In this document: positions 22,146 through 31,055 of the stretch, piece by piece | Position numbering within the stretch: the first letter of the stretch is position 1 | How the letters are laid out: every line of letters starts with the position of its first letter | Assembly: GCA_031180825.1 (NCBI GenBank) | Contig: JAPSLM010000007.1 | Coordinates: 124,001 to 188,000, forward strand | Length of the DNA: 64,000 bases | Direction of reading: 5' to 3' | DNA from: Paenibacillus sp. | GTDB lineage: Bacteria > Bacillota > Bacilli > Paenibacillales > NBRC-103111 | Notes under the pieces: model-generated | Told to the model about the DNA's origin: nothing | What the model saw: the letters and a program-made list of their open reading frames with translations, nothing else | Database searches by the model: none | Program-made: the position numbers and the translations under genes

Positions 22146-22610
22146 CTAACGATGATGATGCTCCTCCGCAGCGGCGTGCTCCTGCCCGGGCCCCCGCTCA
22201 TCCAAATACGTGACGGAAAGCTCGGCGTAAAGCACGCCCTTTTGGACTTGGATCTTGTGCTGCAGCTCCCTAAGCTTGGACAGCAAGCCACGAACGACAA
22301 TGATTTCCAGACATTGATCGTGATTCAGATGGACATGCATCGTCGAAATAATGTCATGATGGTAATGATGCTGCAGCTCAATAAGCTGCAAGGGGAGATC
22401 GGCCGCATGGTGATCGTACACCATGACGATCGTCCCCGCTACGAGTTGATCGGCCTTCAAGCCGCCCGGCTCCAGCAGCACTTTGCGTACCAGATCCCGG
22501 ATCGCTTCCGACCGGTTCGTGTAGCCCTGCTCCGCGATATATTGATCAAACCGCTTGACCAGTTCCTCCGGCATGGATACGCCAAACCGGGTCAAAACGT
22601 CTTTTTCCAA
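22146..22610 (-). CDS. nikR: Nickel-responsive regulator NikR
   Basis: A 154-residue protein with an N-terminal ribbon-helix-helix DNA-binding domain (about 3-45) and a C-terminal ACT-like nickel domain. The four nickel ligands fall at His81, His92, His94 and Cys100, with the same spacing as E. coli NikR (H76, H87, H89, C95). TTG start at 22610 with a TGAGGTGA site seven bases upstream. It has an unusual His-rich C-terminal tail (EEHHHR). No nickel transporter or urease gene is in the window, so its targets are elsewhere, or it acts on the adjacent metal cluster. Confidence 0.92.
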   Translation of the reverse strand: MEKDVLTRFGVSMPEELVKRFDQYIAEQGYTNRSEAIRDLVRKVLLEPGGLKADQLVAGTIVMVYDHHAADLPLQLIELQHHYHHDIISTMHVHLNHDQCLEIIVVRGLLSKLRELQHKIQVQKGVLYAELSVTYLDERGPGQEHAAAEEHHHR

Positions 22611-22686
22611 CGATCGTTCACCTCAATCCGCACACTCTCCCGATTATTGTAGCACACCCGCCGCCCAAACTGAATTCGCTAGCAAC

Positions 22687-22725
22687 GAAAAGAGCCCCCT
22701 CCGCCGGCAATCGGCGAAAAAGGCT
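22687..22725 (-). terminator. Terminator of the 50-residue protein gene
   Basis: On the minus strand AGCCTTTTTCGCCG pairs with CGGCGGAGGGGGCT, including several G-U pairs, followed by CTTTTCG. Confidence 0.6.
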
Positions 22726-22776
22726 TCTCGGCCATAATCGTTTGCAGTTTTGTTACGATAGGCTTGTTGCACCGCC

Positions 22777-22929
22777 TCAGGGCGCAGCTTCAGGCTGCAG
22801 CTCTTTCAACTCCTTCGTCAGCCGCTCCTTCTCCGCCTCCGACAAAGCGCCATGTTCGCAAATCTCTTTTAACAGCGCTTCGCGCTCCTCCTCATTGTGC
22901 GGATCAACCGTAAACTTAATGATATCCAA
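22777..22929 (-). CDS. Small acidic helical protein, 50 residues
   Basis: A short gene with a TTG start at 22929 preceded by AAAAGGAG at good spacing. The product begins MDIIKFTVDPHNEEEREALL and continues with a charged helix ending LKELQPEAAP. Heavy Glu/Lys content and codon use typical of the neighbours make it convincing despite the length. It has its own terminator (22687-22725) and lies between nikR and the broken P450 gene. Function unknown. Confidence 0.7.
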   Translation of the reverse strand: MDIIKFTVDPHNEEEREALLKEICEHGALSEAEKERLTKELKELQPEAAP

Positions 22930-23043
22930 GTTCGCTTCTCCTTTTCATCAGCCTTCCCGGCAGCCGCAAGCTGCACGCAACCGCAGCAGTTTAGCCCGCC
23001 TGCAGCCATGCCGGTTAATAAACCGCAACGGTAGTGATCCGAA

Positions 23044-24361
23044 TTACCTTCTTGCCGTAACGACCATCTGCAAGCCGCCCTTGGGCCGCAGCGTGACGAG
23101 CGGCTCCGGCTCGACCGGGGGATGATCCGGTGTCAATCCAAGCGTGTAGCGGCTGCCGATCGTGGCAAGCAGAAGCGTCGCTTCCATCAGCGCAAAATTG
23201 TTGCCGATGCATACCCGCGGACCGCCGCCGAACGGAAAGTAGGCGAACGCCGGAATTTTTTTGAGCAAATCCCCGGCAAAACGCTCGGGCTTGAACCGCT
23301 CAGGCTCCTTGGCTCATCATGAGCGTATCCCCCGGCTTATACGTATTGCCGCCGATTTCCACCTCCTGCTGCACCTCCCGGTTTATCGCCCATGCCGCCG
23401 GGTACAGCCGCATCGACTCCGAGACGACATGCTGCGTATACTGCAGCTTCTCCAGATCGTCATAGGTCGGTTTACGTCCGTTCAAAACCCGGTCCAGCTC
23501 TTCGTGGAACGCTTTCTCCGCCTCCGGGTTCCGGGACAGTAAGTACCATGTCCAAGAGAGGGTATTGGCCGTCGTTTCATGTCCTGCAATAAAAATCGTC
23601 ATGACTTCATCCCGCACCTGCCGATCGCTCATTCCCGAGCCGTCTTCCTCATCCCGGGCCGCGAGCAGCATGGAAAGCAGATCGCCGCGGCTCGCGTCTG
23701 GATTTTTCCGGCGATCTTCAATAATGCCGAAAATCACCTTATCCAGCGTTGCGGCAGCCTGCTTGAATTCGAGATTGCTCTTGGTCGGCAGGCTTTCCGG
23801 AATGTCGATCACGGAAGTCGCTTTATGCGTGACATATTTCATCCCCACGTCAATCGCGTGGCTAATATCGTCTACACCGTTCGTGATGCTTGTCCCAAAC
23901 ATCGTATGCGTAATTATATCCAGCGTCAGCTGCATCATATCGTCCGTAATCATCCGGGTTTCCCCCGGCTTCCAGGACGACAGCATCTTTTGCCCGTAAT
24001 CGACCATCGCCTCGGCGTAACGGCCGATCCGGTCCTTGCGGAACGACGGCTGCAGCAGCCGGCGCTGCCGCATATGCTTCTCGCCCTCGCTGGTCAAAAT
24101 GCCTTCGCCCACGACCGCTTTTGCCGTCTGCAAGCCTTTCGCCTTGCGGAAAGCGCTTTGCTTCGTCAGCAGCACTTCTTTAATTTGCTCCGGATCGCTA
24201 ATTAAATAGACGTGCCGGGGCGGCCCGAAGCGAATGTGCGCTACATCGCCGTACTCCTGACGAGCCTTTATGAGAAAGCCGAGCGGATCTTTTCGAAATG
24301 CAAGCAGGTTACCGGAAAGGGGCAGGCCTTTCGGACCGGGAATGTGAGCTGTCGATGACAT
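23044..24361 (-). pseudogene. Cytochrome P450, disrupted by an internal frameshifting deletion
   Basis: The first part (ATG 24361, site AAGGAGG) reads as a P450 through the I-helix AGHETT, the ExxR pair (SESMR) and GDTLMMSQ, then hits a stop at 23300. The heme loop FGGGPRVCIG and the C-terminus follow in another frame (KEPERFKPERFAGDLL onward to 23044). Comparing the two ends with family members, about ten residues containing the usual His-Arg-Pro-Tyr segment between MMSQ and EPERF are missing together with a frame change. This indicates a deletion of roughly 30 bases. The long piece lacks the heme cysteine and cannot be active. An assembly error is possible but less likely than with a single-base slip. 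Confidence 0.85.
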
Positions 24362-24435
24362 CAAGTTAGGCCTCCTTGGAGTTTTCGGTCTTATTATCCG
24401 GTTATGACCTCCACATTATACCAACCGAAACCGAC

Positions 24436-24477
24436 AAAAAAACCGGCCTGCCTCCCCATCATGGGCTGCAAGCCGGT
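24436..24477 (-). terminator. Terminator of miaB-ricA
   Basis: The minus strand has ACCGGCTTGC...GCAGGCCGGT followed by TTTTTTTG, 33 bases after the ricA stop. Confidence 0.8.
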
Positions 24478-24510
24478 TCTCCAGCTAACTGCTTATGCTT
24501 CTGATCCCGA

Positions 24511-24954
24511 TTACTCGCTGCATCCCGAACGGATTGCGGTTCCTTGTTCCACCCTAATCGTATCGGAGATCGTGTCGCGAATGACGCCCATAACGAGCTG
24601 CAGCAAATAATTGATATCTTCCTGCGACTGTTTGAATTGGCTGACGATCGGAATCGCATCAAGCTGATCCTGCAGCTCGTCGATTTCCTTCTCGATTTTT
24701 TCAACCATCTTCTTATTTTCGAACGACTCGAAAGCGACGATTTCTTTCTGCTTCTTTTTAATCGCGCTAATTAACGTCTGAATGTGATCGTTTCCTGCAA
24801 TCTGCTTCTCCGCCTGCTGGAAAAACCGCACTTCGTTCGAGGTAGCGAGCAGCCCCGCCAGCTCTCTGGCTTTTTCCAAAATATCTTCGCGCACGATCAA
24901 CTCTGTATTCGTATACAGCTCCATGCCGCAATTCGTAAACTTTTGCTCTGCCAT
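24511..24954 (-). CDS. ricA: RicA/YmcA, YlbF-family regulator of RNA processing
   Basis: A 147-residue, mostly helical protein of the YlbF/YmcA family: long coiled region from about 20 to 110 (EKARELAGLLATSNEVRFFQ and on), then a second helix. In B. subtilis YmcA (RicA) joins YlbF and YaaT in the Ric complex, which works with RNase Y in mRNA maturation and is needed for competence, biofilm formation and sporulation. It follows miaB by 28 bases exactly as in B. subtilis, which supports RicA over its paralogue YlbF. Cysteines lie at residue 9 and near the C-terminus (SGCSE). Confidence 0.88.
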   Translation of the reverse strand: MAEQKFTNCGMELYTNTELIVREDILEKARELAGLLATSNEVRFFQQAEKQIAGNDHIQTLISAIKKKQKEIVAFESFENKKMVEKIEKEIDELQDQLDAIPIVSQFKQSQEDINYLLQLVMGVIRDTISDTIRVEQGTAIRSGCSE

Positions 24955-24982
24955 TAGGATTCGTCACGCCCCTGCCATCGAT

Positions 24983-26458
24983 TTATTGAGCTACGGCTTC
25001 TCCGACCAATTCGCCTTTAATATAGAACGTCGGGGTTTCCGTTATTTTCACTTGGACAAACCGGCCAACCAATTCCTTCGGCCCTTCGAAATGGACGAGC
25101 TTGTTCGTGCGGGTCCGGCCGGCCAATACGGCGGCGTTGTTCTTGCTTTCGCCTTCGACCAGCACCTCCACGGTCTGTCCCTTCAGCCGCTCATTGCTCC
25201 GTTTGGCGTAAACGTTCAGCACGTCGTTCAACCGGATAAGGCGGTCCCGTTTCACCTCGTAAGGCACGTTATCCTCCATGCCCGCTGCCGGCGTACCTTC
25301 CCGCGGAGAATAAATGAACGTAAAGGCGCTGTCGTAGCCGACTTCCTGTACGAGCGAGACCGTTTCCTCGAACTGCTCGTCGGTTTCGCCCGGAAAACCT
25401 ACGATGATATCCGTCGTCAGCACGACATCCGGAATCGCCTTTTTAATTTTGGCGACCAGCTCCAAATAATGCTCGCGCGTATATTTGCGGCTCATCCGCT
25501 TCAAAATCTCGTTGCTGCCCGATTGCACCGGCAGATGGATATGCTCCATCAGGTTGCCTTTCTTAGCCAGCACCTCGATCAAACGGTCGTCAAAATCGCG
25601 CGGGTGCGACGTCGTGAAGCGGACGCGCGGAATGTCGATTTTGCGTACTTCGTCCATCAGATCGCCGAGCCCGTATGTTATATCTTCAAAATCTTTGCCG
25701 TAGGCGTTTACGTTCTGGCCGAGCAGCATGATTTCCTTGAAGCCCTGCCGCGCCAGGTCGCGCACCTCGGCAATCACGTCCTGCGGACGGCGGCTGCGCT
25801 CCTTGCCCCGCGTATACGGCACGATACAGTACGTACAGAACTTGTCGCAGCCGTACATGATATTAACCCACGCTTTGATGCCTTCGCGCTTCTTCGGCAG
25901 GTTTTCGATGATGTCGCCTTCCTTGGACCATACCTCGATCACCATTTCCTTGCTGAACATCGCTTCCTTTAACAGGAACGGAAGACGGTGGATGTTATGC
26001 GTACCGAAGATCAGATCCACGAACGGATGCTTCTTCAAAATCCGGTTTACGACCGATTCTTCCTGGGACATACAGCCGCACACGCCCAAAATAAGCGACG
26101 GCTTCTCAATCTTCAGATGCTTGAGATGCCCAAGCTCGCCGAACACTTTATCTTCCGCATTTTCACGTACGGCACAGGTGTTGAGCAGAATGATGTCCGC
26201 CTGTTTGCGGTCATCGGTCGACCGGTATCCCATCTGCTCAAGCAGCCCTTTGATCGTCTCGGTATCGTGCTCGTTCATTTGACAGCCGTACGTTTGAATC
26301 AAGTAATACTTGTCCTTGCCGATCTCGCGCATCTCTTCCGGGATGTCGAAATCGTAATGCACTTGAATGTCTTCTTTCCCCCGCTTCTTCGCATCGCTCA
26401 AAGACGGCGGCTGGAAATATATCGAGTAATCTTTTTCGGATTTATTTTTTGTCGTCAT
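24983..26458 (-). CDS. miaB: tRNA-2-methylthio-N6-dimethylallyladenosine synthase MiaB
   Basis: A 491-residue radical-SAM methylthiotransferase that adds a methylthio group to i6A37 of tRNAs. The N-terminal UPF0004 domain (about 50-165) carries the auxiliary cluster cysteines in YGCQMN, NTCAVRE and GVCGCM. The radical SAM cluster is CDKFCTYC near residue 210, and a TRAM domain closes the protein ([12 protein letters not shown]). Extra N-terminal residues (1-45) are typical of Bacillus MiaB. AGGAGG precedes the ATG. First gene of the miaB-ricA pair. Confidence 0.96.
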   Translation of the reverse strand: MTTKNKSEKDYSIYFQPPSLSDAKKRGKEDIQVHYDFDIPEEMREIGKDKYYLIQTYGCQMNEHDTETIKGLLEQMGYRSTDDRKQADIILLNTCAVRENAEDKVFGELGHLKHLKIEKPSLILGVCGCMSQEESVVNRILKKHPFVDLIFGTHNIHRLPFLLKEAMFSKEMVIEVWSKEGDIIENLPKKREGIKAWVNIMYGCDKFCTYCIVPYTRGKERSRRPQDVIAEVRDLARQGFKEIMLLGQNVNAYGKDFEDITYGLGDLMDEVRKIDIPRVRFTTSHPRDFDDRLIEVLAKKGNLMEHIHLPVQSGSNEILKRMSRKYTREHYLELVAKIKKAIPDVVLTTDIIVGFPGETDEQFEETVSLVQEVGYDSAFTFIYSPREGTPAAGMEDNVPYEVKRDRLIRLNDVLNVYAKRSNERLKGQTVEVLVEGESKNNAAVLAGRTRTNKLVHFEGPKELVGRFVQVKITETPTFYIKGELVGEAVAQ

Positions 26459-26509
26459 GAAATGAATTCCTCCTGAAGCTTGCAGTATGCTGCAAAGATC
26501 ATACCTTTC

Positions 26510-26539
26510 ATTATATCATGCTTGCAGCCTGCATTTCAA
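26510..26539 (-). promoter_or_regulatory. Sigma-A promoter of miaB-ricA
   Basis: The minus strand has TTGAAA (26539-26534), an 18-base spacer and a perfect TATAAT (26515-26510), about 50 bases ahead of the miaB start. Confidence 0.65.
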
Positions 26540-26608
26540 AGAAATTCATGGCGGGTATAGGAGTCTCTTCGATGAAAGGAAAATCCTAATTAAAATATTG
26601 TATCCGTC

Positions 26609-26721
26609 AGGAAGGGATTGCCGCTCCTCCGCTCTTGAAATTGAAGTTTTCTTTATTTGTACCTTGCGGTTACAACTTCATTTCAAAGGCGGCCGTAAAC
26701 TTTCCGCAGCAATCCCTTCCT
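26609..26721. repeat. Nested inverted-repeat element between pduL and miaB
   Basis: Outer arms AGGAAGGGATTGCCGC (26609-26624) and GCAGCAATCCCTTCCT (26706-26721) are complementary at 15 of 16 positions. Inside lies a second pair, CTTGAAATTGAAGTT (26634-26648) and AACTTCATTTCAAAG (26674-26688), nearly complementary. The whole 113 bases would fold as one long rod. No T-tract follows on either strand, so it is not an ordinary terminator. Nothing else is visible in the 300-base gap apart from the miaB promoter. A MITE-like remnant or structured RNA is possible; no target duplication was seen. Confidence 0.65.
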
Positions 26722-26766
26722 TTGGTTATGCCTTAACAATTTATGAAAAATCCGTCGAACAGACGC

Positions 26767-27336
26767 CTAAATTAGTATAACGCCGATATCGCCGGTTTTA
26801 ATCCCGGCCGCATTCGCTTCGTCCGTATCGATATGCATGTCCAGGGCGAAGTGATCGGATACCCGGGCAATGACGTGCTCAAAAGTTACGCCGCGCTCTC
26901 CCTCGACGCGCACGGTGAGCTCTTGCTTATCCGCAATGCCCCACTTGGCCGCGTCGTCTGTATGAAAATGAATATGGCGCGCCGCAACGATGACGCCTTC
27001 CTGCAAATCTGCTTCACCGGCCGGTCCGATCACCTTGATCCCGGGCGTTCCGTCGATATGTCCCGATTCACGCACGGGCGGGTTTACCCCGAGAGCGAAT
27101 GCATCGGTACGCGATATTTCAAGCTGGGACTTGCTGCGGGCCGGCCCCAAAATGCGAACTTTGTCGAAACGGCCTTTCGGGCCGACGACCGCGACCGTTT
27201 CCTCGGCCGCGTATTGCCCGGGCTGCGAAAGTGCTTTCATCTCCTTTAATTCATACCCCGGACCAAAAAGCAAAGCGATATGTTCTTTCGACAAATGAAT
27301 ATGTCTGGCGGAAACACCGATCGGTACTTGTTTCAT
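26767..27336 (-). CDS. pduL: Phosphate propanoyltransferase (PduL-type phosphotransacylase)
   Basis: A 189-residue PduL family enzyme that exchanges acyl-CoA and acyl-phosphate. It carries both duplicated metal-site motifs, VSARHIHLS near residue 9 and VAARHIHFHTDDA near residue 110, with further ligands in ARVSDHFALDMHIDTDEA. It has no N-terminal encapsulation peptide, and no microcompartment genes are nearby, so it is likely a cytosolic phosphotransacetylase substitute. The ATG at 27336 has an AGAGGGG site; the longer open frame lacks one. It stands alone after the korB terminator. Confidence 0.92.
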   Translation of the reverse strand: MKQVPIGVSARHIHLSKEHIALLFGPGYELKEMKALSQPGQYAAEETVAVVGPKGRFDKVRILGPARSKSQLEISRTDAFALGVNPPVRESGHIDGTPGIKVIGPAGEADLQEGVIVAARHIHFHTDDAAKWGIADKQELTVRVEGERGVTFEHVIARVSDHFALDMHIDTDEANAAGIKTGDIGVILI

Positions 27337-27402
27337 GTCTATGTGCCCCTCTCTTATGCAAAAGATTCCATGAAGCTCAAGTCTATTATACCCGCCCGGC
27401 AT

Positions 27403-27432
27403 AAAAAAAGCATACGGCTTAAGCCGTATGCT
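27403..27432 (-). terminator. Terminator of korA-korB
   Basis: A perfect palindrome AGCATACGGCTT/AAGCCGTATGCT (27409-27432) is followed on the minus strand by TTTTTTT, 18 bases after the korB stop. Confidence 0.85.
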
Positions 27433-27450
27433 TTAGGAAAGTTCGAAAAA

Positions 27451-28317
27451 TTATTTGAATTCCGCCACCAATTTTTCAAACTCTTGCTCGGTGATTTTAA
27501 TATTTTGCTTCGCAAGACCTTCCGGCTTGAAGCCTGCAACCATATCCTCGTAGCTTTTTCTGCTCTTGTCTTGATAGATAAGTCCCGTCACGAGGCTGTT
27601 CGTTTCCATGATTTTGGTCATGGCTGCCACACGGTTGGATGCATCGTAGTCCGGTGTTTCTTCCAGATCGACGATATGCTCTTTAAACCACTCGTACGTG
27701 TTCACTTTGTTGAACGTTACGCATGGGCTGAATACGTTGATGAAGGAGAAGCCTTCATGCTTCATACCTTCTTCGATCAAGGAAGTCAGCTGTTTCAAGT
27801 TGCTGGAGAACGATTGACCGATAAAAGTTGCTCCTGCAGCCAATGCTACTTCAAGCGGAGACAGCGCGGACTCGATGGAGCCGGACGGCGTCGATTTCGT
27901 CTTGAAGCCTTCGGCGCTGCGGGGCGACGTTTGGCCTTTGGTCAAGCCGTAAATTTGGTTGTCCATAACGATATAGGTGATGTTGATGTTCCGGCGGATC
28001 GCATGAACCGTATGACCCATCCCGATCGCGAAGCCGTCGCCGTCGCCGCCTGCAGCGATGACCGTCAGTTCGCGGTTAGCCATTTTGAGACCTTGCGCGA
28101 TTGGCAACGAACGTCCGTGAACACCGTGGAATCCGTAAGCGTTGATGTAACCAGAAATCCGGCCGGAGCAGCCGATCCCCGAGACAACCGCAAGCTGTTC
28201 CGGTTCCAGACCGACATTGGCAGCCGCTCTTTGGATAGCCGCTTGCACGGAGAAGTCGCCGCAGCCTGGGCACCAGTTCGGTTTGATATTGTTACGGAAA
28301 TCTTTTAACGTTGCCAT
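27451..28317 (-). CDS. korB: 2-oxoacid:ferredoxin oxidoreductase, beta subunit
   Basis: A 288-residue thiamine-diphosphate subunit. NWCPGCGDF near residue 15 and GCSGR near 50 supply iron-sulfur and cofactor contacts. AAGGDGDGFAIG with a later NQIYGLTKGQ is the ThDP-magnesium motif. It pairs with the alpha subunit just upstream, whose end it overlaps by 13 bases; AGGAG inside korA gives its ribosome site. The complex oxidatively decarboxylates 2-oxoglutarate or another 2-oxoacid to the acyl-CoA, reducing ferredoxin. Confidence 0.93.
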   Translation of the reverse strand: MATLKDFRNNIKPNWCPGCGDFSVQAAIQRAAANVGLEPEQLAVVSGIGCSGRISGYINAYGFHGVHGRSLPIAQGLKMANRELTVIAAGGDGDGFAIGMGHTVHAIRRNINITYIVMDNQIYGLTKGQTSPRSAEGFKTKSTPSGSIESALSPLEVALAAGATFIGQSFSSNLKQLTSLIEEGMKHEGFSFINVFSPCVTFNKVNTYEWFKEHIVDLEETPDYDASNRVAAMTKIMETNSLVTGLIYQDKSRKSYEDMVAGFKPEGLAKQNIKITEQEFEKLVAEFK

Positions 28318-30056
28318 ACAAGGTTCAACTCCTGACAGTATTTAGTGATTTCGGCAGGCAAGAACGGATTACCGTCATATTTCAACATGCTCTTAATTTT
28401 ATCGGCGTAGCCAACGTTCAGCTTAATCAAGGAAGCGAGCTGAGCGGTAGCATTGTTTTCAACAACAACGACCGTTTTCGCTTTTTCCAGATACGGCTTG
28501 ATCTCTTCCACCGGGAACGGATGCAGCAAACGAACAGTGATGTGGTTCGTTTTCATGCCTTTGTCGGCCAGACGGCGTCTTGCTTCGTCAATCGTGCCGC
28601 CAGTGGAGCCCATACCGATGATGAGCAGGTCCGGCTCTTCATGAGGAGCGTCGACCAGAATCGGATTGGTTACTTTCACTTGCTTCATTTTGCCCAAACG
28701 TTTGTCCATCATTTTCTTGCGGTTAACCGGGCTTTCCGACGGACGTCCGTCTTCGGCGTGCTCAACCCCGGTTACATGGTGGATGCCGTATTTTTGACCC
28801 GGCAGCGAACGCTTGGAAATTCCGTTTTCGGTGAATTCGTAGCGTTTAAACATTTGGTGCTCGCCCAGGGCAGGCAGTTCGCCGGTTTGCAGCTCGCCGC
28901 GTTTGATCTGGATTTTATTGTAATCGAGCAATTCGCTTGTTTGTTTACCCAAGGAAAGCTGCAGGTCCGTCAGCAAAATAACCGGAACCTGATATTCTTC
29001 CGCCAGGTTGAACGCTTCGATCGTATCGTAGAAGCACTCTTCGATGGTGGATGGCGACAAAACGATTTTCGGAATTTCGCCGTGCGTCCCGTGAATCATG
29101 GCCAGCACGTCGGATTGCTCCTGCTTCGTCGGAAGTCCCGTACTCGGACCGCCGCGCTGCGTATCGACGATAACGACAGGCGTTTCCGTCATACCGGCCA
29201 AGCCGATCGCTTCCATCATGAGGGAAAGGCCTGGGCCTGCGGAAGCCGTCAGGGCGCGAACGCCGCCGTAGTTGGCCCCAATGGCCATCGTACATGCTGC
29301 GATCTCGTCTTCGGTCTGGATAACCGTTCCGCCGAATTTCGGCAGCGTCTTGATCAGGTATTCCATAATCTCGGAAGCCGGCGTGATCGGGTAGGCAGGC
29401 ATGAAGCGGCAGCCTGCGGCCACTGCACCAAGACCGATAGCGTCGTTACCGATCATGAACAGCTTTTGCTTGCCGTCGGCAGGCTCCAGTTGGAATTCTT
29501 CCAAAGGACCGCCTGTCAATTCGAGAACGAACTCGGCGGCTTTGCGAACCGCTTCCACGTTTTTCTCTACCACGGCAGCGCCTTTGCGGCCGAACTCTTC
29601 TTCTACTGCTTTATTAAACACTTCAAGCGGCAAACCAAGCAAAGCCCAAGATGCGCCGGAAGCAGCCATATTCTTAAACAAGGAAGTGCCGAGCTCTTCC
29701 GCGATTGCCGTAATCGGCACCGGGAACAGTCTTGCTTTTACGCCTTCCGGAACGACCGGATTAACCTTTGCATCGGCGATGATCACGCCGTTCTCACGCA
29801 GCTCGTGCGCGTTAACATCAATCGTTTCTTGGTCAAAAGCCACGAGAATATCCAAATCGTCGGAAATGGAGCGAATCGGTTTCGTACTGATTCTGATCTT
29901 ATTGTTTGTGTGGCCGCCTTTGATCCGCGAGGAAAAATGGCGGTACCCGTACAAGTAGTACCCCAGTCTGGTCAATGCCGTGGAAAAGATTTTGTCGGTA
30001 CTTTCCACGCCTTCCCCCTGTTGTCCTCCGACCTTCCAAGATAATTGGCTAATCAA
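28305..30056 (-). CDS. korA: 2-oxoacid:ferredoxin oxidoreductase, fused gamma-alpha subunit
   Basis: A 583-residue protein. The N-terminal gamma domain (about 1-190) begins WKVGGQQGEGVES, the catalytic-subunit opening. The alpha pyrimidine-binding domain follows from about 200, with GNDAIGLGAVAAGCRFMPAY and TASAGPGLSLMMEAIGLAGM, and a C-terminal transketolase-like domain lies near 470-580. TTG start at 30056 with an AAAAGGAG site. Sits with korB in the spoVS-miaB interval, as I recall for B. cereus-type genomes. Confidence 0.93.
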   Translation of the reverse strand: MISQLSWKVGGQQGEGVESTDKIFSTALTRLGYYLYGYRHFSSRIKGGHTNNKIRISTKPIRSISDDLDILVAFDQETIDVNAHELRENGVIIADAKVNPVVPEGVKARLFPVPITAIAEELGTSLFKNMAASGASWALLGLPLEVFNKAVEEEFGRKGAAVVEKNVEAVRKAAEFVLELTGGPLEEFQLEPADGKQKLFMIGNDAIGLGAVAAGCRFMPAYPITPASEIMEYLIKTLPKFGGTVIQTEDEIAACTMAIGANYGGVRALTASAGPGLSLMMEAIGLAGMTETPVVIVDTQRGGPSTGLPTKQEQSDVLAMIHGTHGEIPKIVLSPSTIEECFYDTIEAFNLAEEYQVPVILLTDLQLSLGKQTSELLDYNKIQIKRGELQTGELPALGEHQMFKRYEFTENGISKRSLPGQKYGIHHVTGVEHAEDGRPSESPVNRKKMMDKRLGKMKQVKVTNPILVDAPHEEPDLLIIGMGSTGGTIDEARRRLADKGMKTNHITVRLLHPFPVEEIKPYLEKAKTVVVVENNATAQLASLIKLNVGYADKIKSMLKYDGNPFLPAEITKYCQELNLVWQR

Positions 30057-30149
30057 CGTTGTCCACTCCTTTTAAATTCGCTGACATTGCAGCTACACCA
30101 TGAACTGTAAAGATTTCGTATAAAAAAAATCTTTCAGTTGTCTCATCAA

Positions 30150-30178
30150 ATTCTATGACTAATACACATAAAAAGCAA
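30150..30178 (-). promoter_or_regulatory. Promoter of korA-korB
   Basis: The minus strand has TTGCTT, a 17-base spacer and TAGAAT about 95 bases before the korA start. A small inverted repeat (AAAGATT...AATCTTT, about 30107-30137) lies in the leader. The rest of 30179-30313 is AT-rich with nothing else seen. Confidence 0.5.
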
Positions 30179-30313
30179 GGGTTTTCGACAAAATGCATAG
30201 ATAGCTTTTTTAGATCAAATCCATATCGATTAGAGAATAGTTTAGTTGTCTTATATCTACAAATCAGATGTTAAGTTTTAATTAACGGGCAAATGACGGT
30301 GCAGGAATGCAAA

Positions 30314-30889
30314 CTAATTGCTATGCTTCACGACAACTTCAATCGAGGCTCGCCCGCCTTGCTGCATGAAACCAGGGGGTAAACGTTACGCCGACGCGTC
30401 CGTCCCCAGACGCCTCCCGGATTTGCCCGTCGTCAAATTTCGCGGATGCCAGCACACGGCTCTGGCATTGGAATGTGTCGCCACGAACGCTTGATTAAAA
30501 CCGCCGCCAAATCCCAGAACGCCGCTTCGGACAAATGGGACGCATCCAATAGCATGCCCAAATCGCTGCAATCTTTAATAAACGTTTTGCCGCGCCGTAA
30601 ATCCTCCCTGCTCCCTGCAGCGCATCCGCCCCTTCTACCGTAAGCATCGCTCCGCTCCGATTTCCAGCCATGAGCGCTTCCAAATCGGCACGGCTTTTTA
30701 CCTGCCTCATGCGCAGTCCCGAATCCATTTCTGATAAAAAATATTTATATATTCCAAGTAATGGTCAAATTCGGGCTGAGATATACGTTGGGGCAAGTAA
30801 ATCGTAAAAAATTGCAGCTTTACGCCCGCGTGTGCCATTTTCGCATAGGATACGTCCAGGGCGCTCCCATGAGAATCAAAAAAAATCAA
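30314..30889 (-). pseudogene. Membrane dipeptidase (peptidase M19) remnant
   Basis: Pieces of one protein read in order on the minus strand but in different frames: FDSHGSALDVSYAKMAHAGV and KLQFFTIYLPQRI, then VKSRADLEALMAGNRSGAML with TVEGADALQG, then IKDCSDLGMLLDASHLSEAA, then HSNARAVCWHPRNLT, and finally GRVGVTFTPWFH and QGGRASIEVVVKHSN. These match successive parts of the renal-dipeptidase family. There are at least three frame breaks, an internal deletion after the EGADALQG segment and a missing C-terminal third. It sits between spoVS and korA, where relatives carry an intact dipeptidase, so this is decay in place. Confidence 0.85.
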
Positions 30890-30993
30890 TCATACATTTT
30901 AAGTAAACCATCGCAATGCGCGTCGCGTCGATAACCATCATCCGTTATCCCCTCGGAACCAAACCTGTGCCAAGCCAAAAAGAAAATAAAACC

Positions 30994-31021
30994 AAAAAAC
31001 CCGTCTACAAAAGTAAACAGG
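30994..31021 (-). terminator. Terminator of spoVS
   Basis: The minus strand has CCTGTTTAC-TTTT-GTAGACGGG followed by TTTTTTGG. Confidence 0.7.
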
Positions 31022-31055
31022 CACTTTGGTCGTTCGGTTATAAGCTGCAAAGCCA

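Noticed and set aside
26609..26721. The nested inverted repeat as an ordinary terminator of pduL
   Set aside because: No T-tract follows the stem on either strand.
28311..30044. A 577-residue plus-strand open frame opposite korA
   Set aside because: Antisense shadow; the sense strand encodes a fully recognisable oxidoreductase.
30495..30728. A 77-residue minus-strand open frame
   Set aside because: It is one frame of the decayed dipeptidase and its second half is out of frame with the family match.
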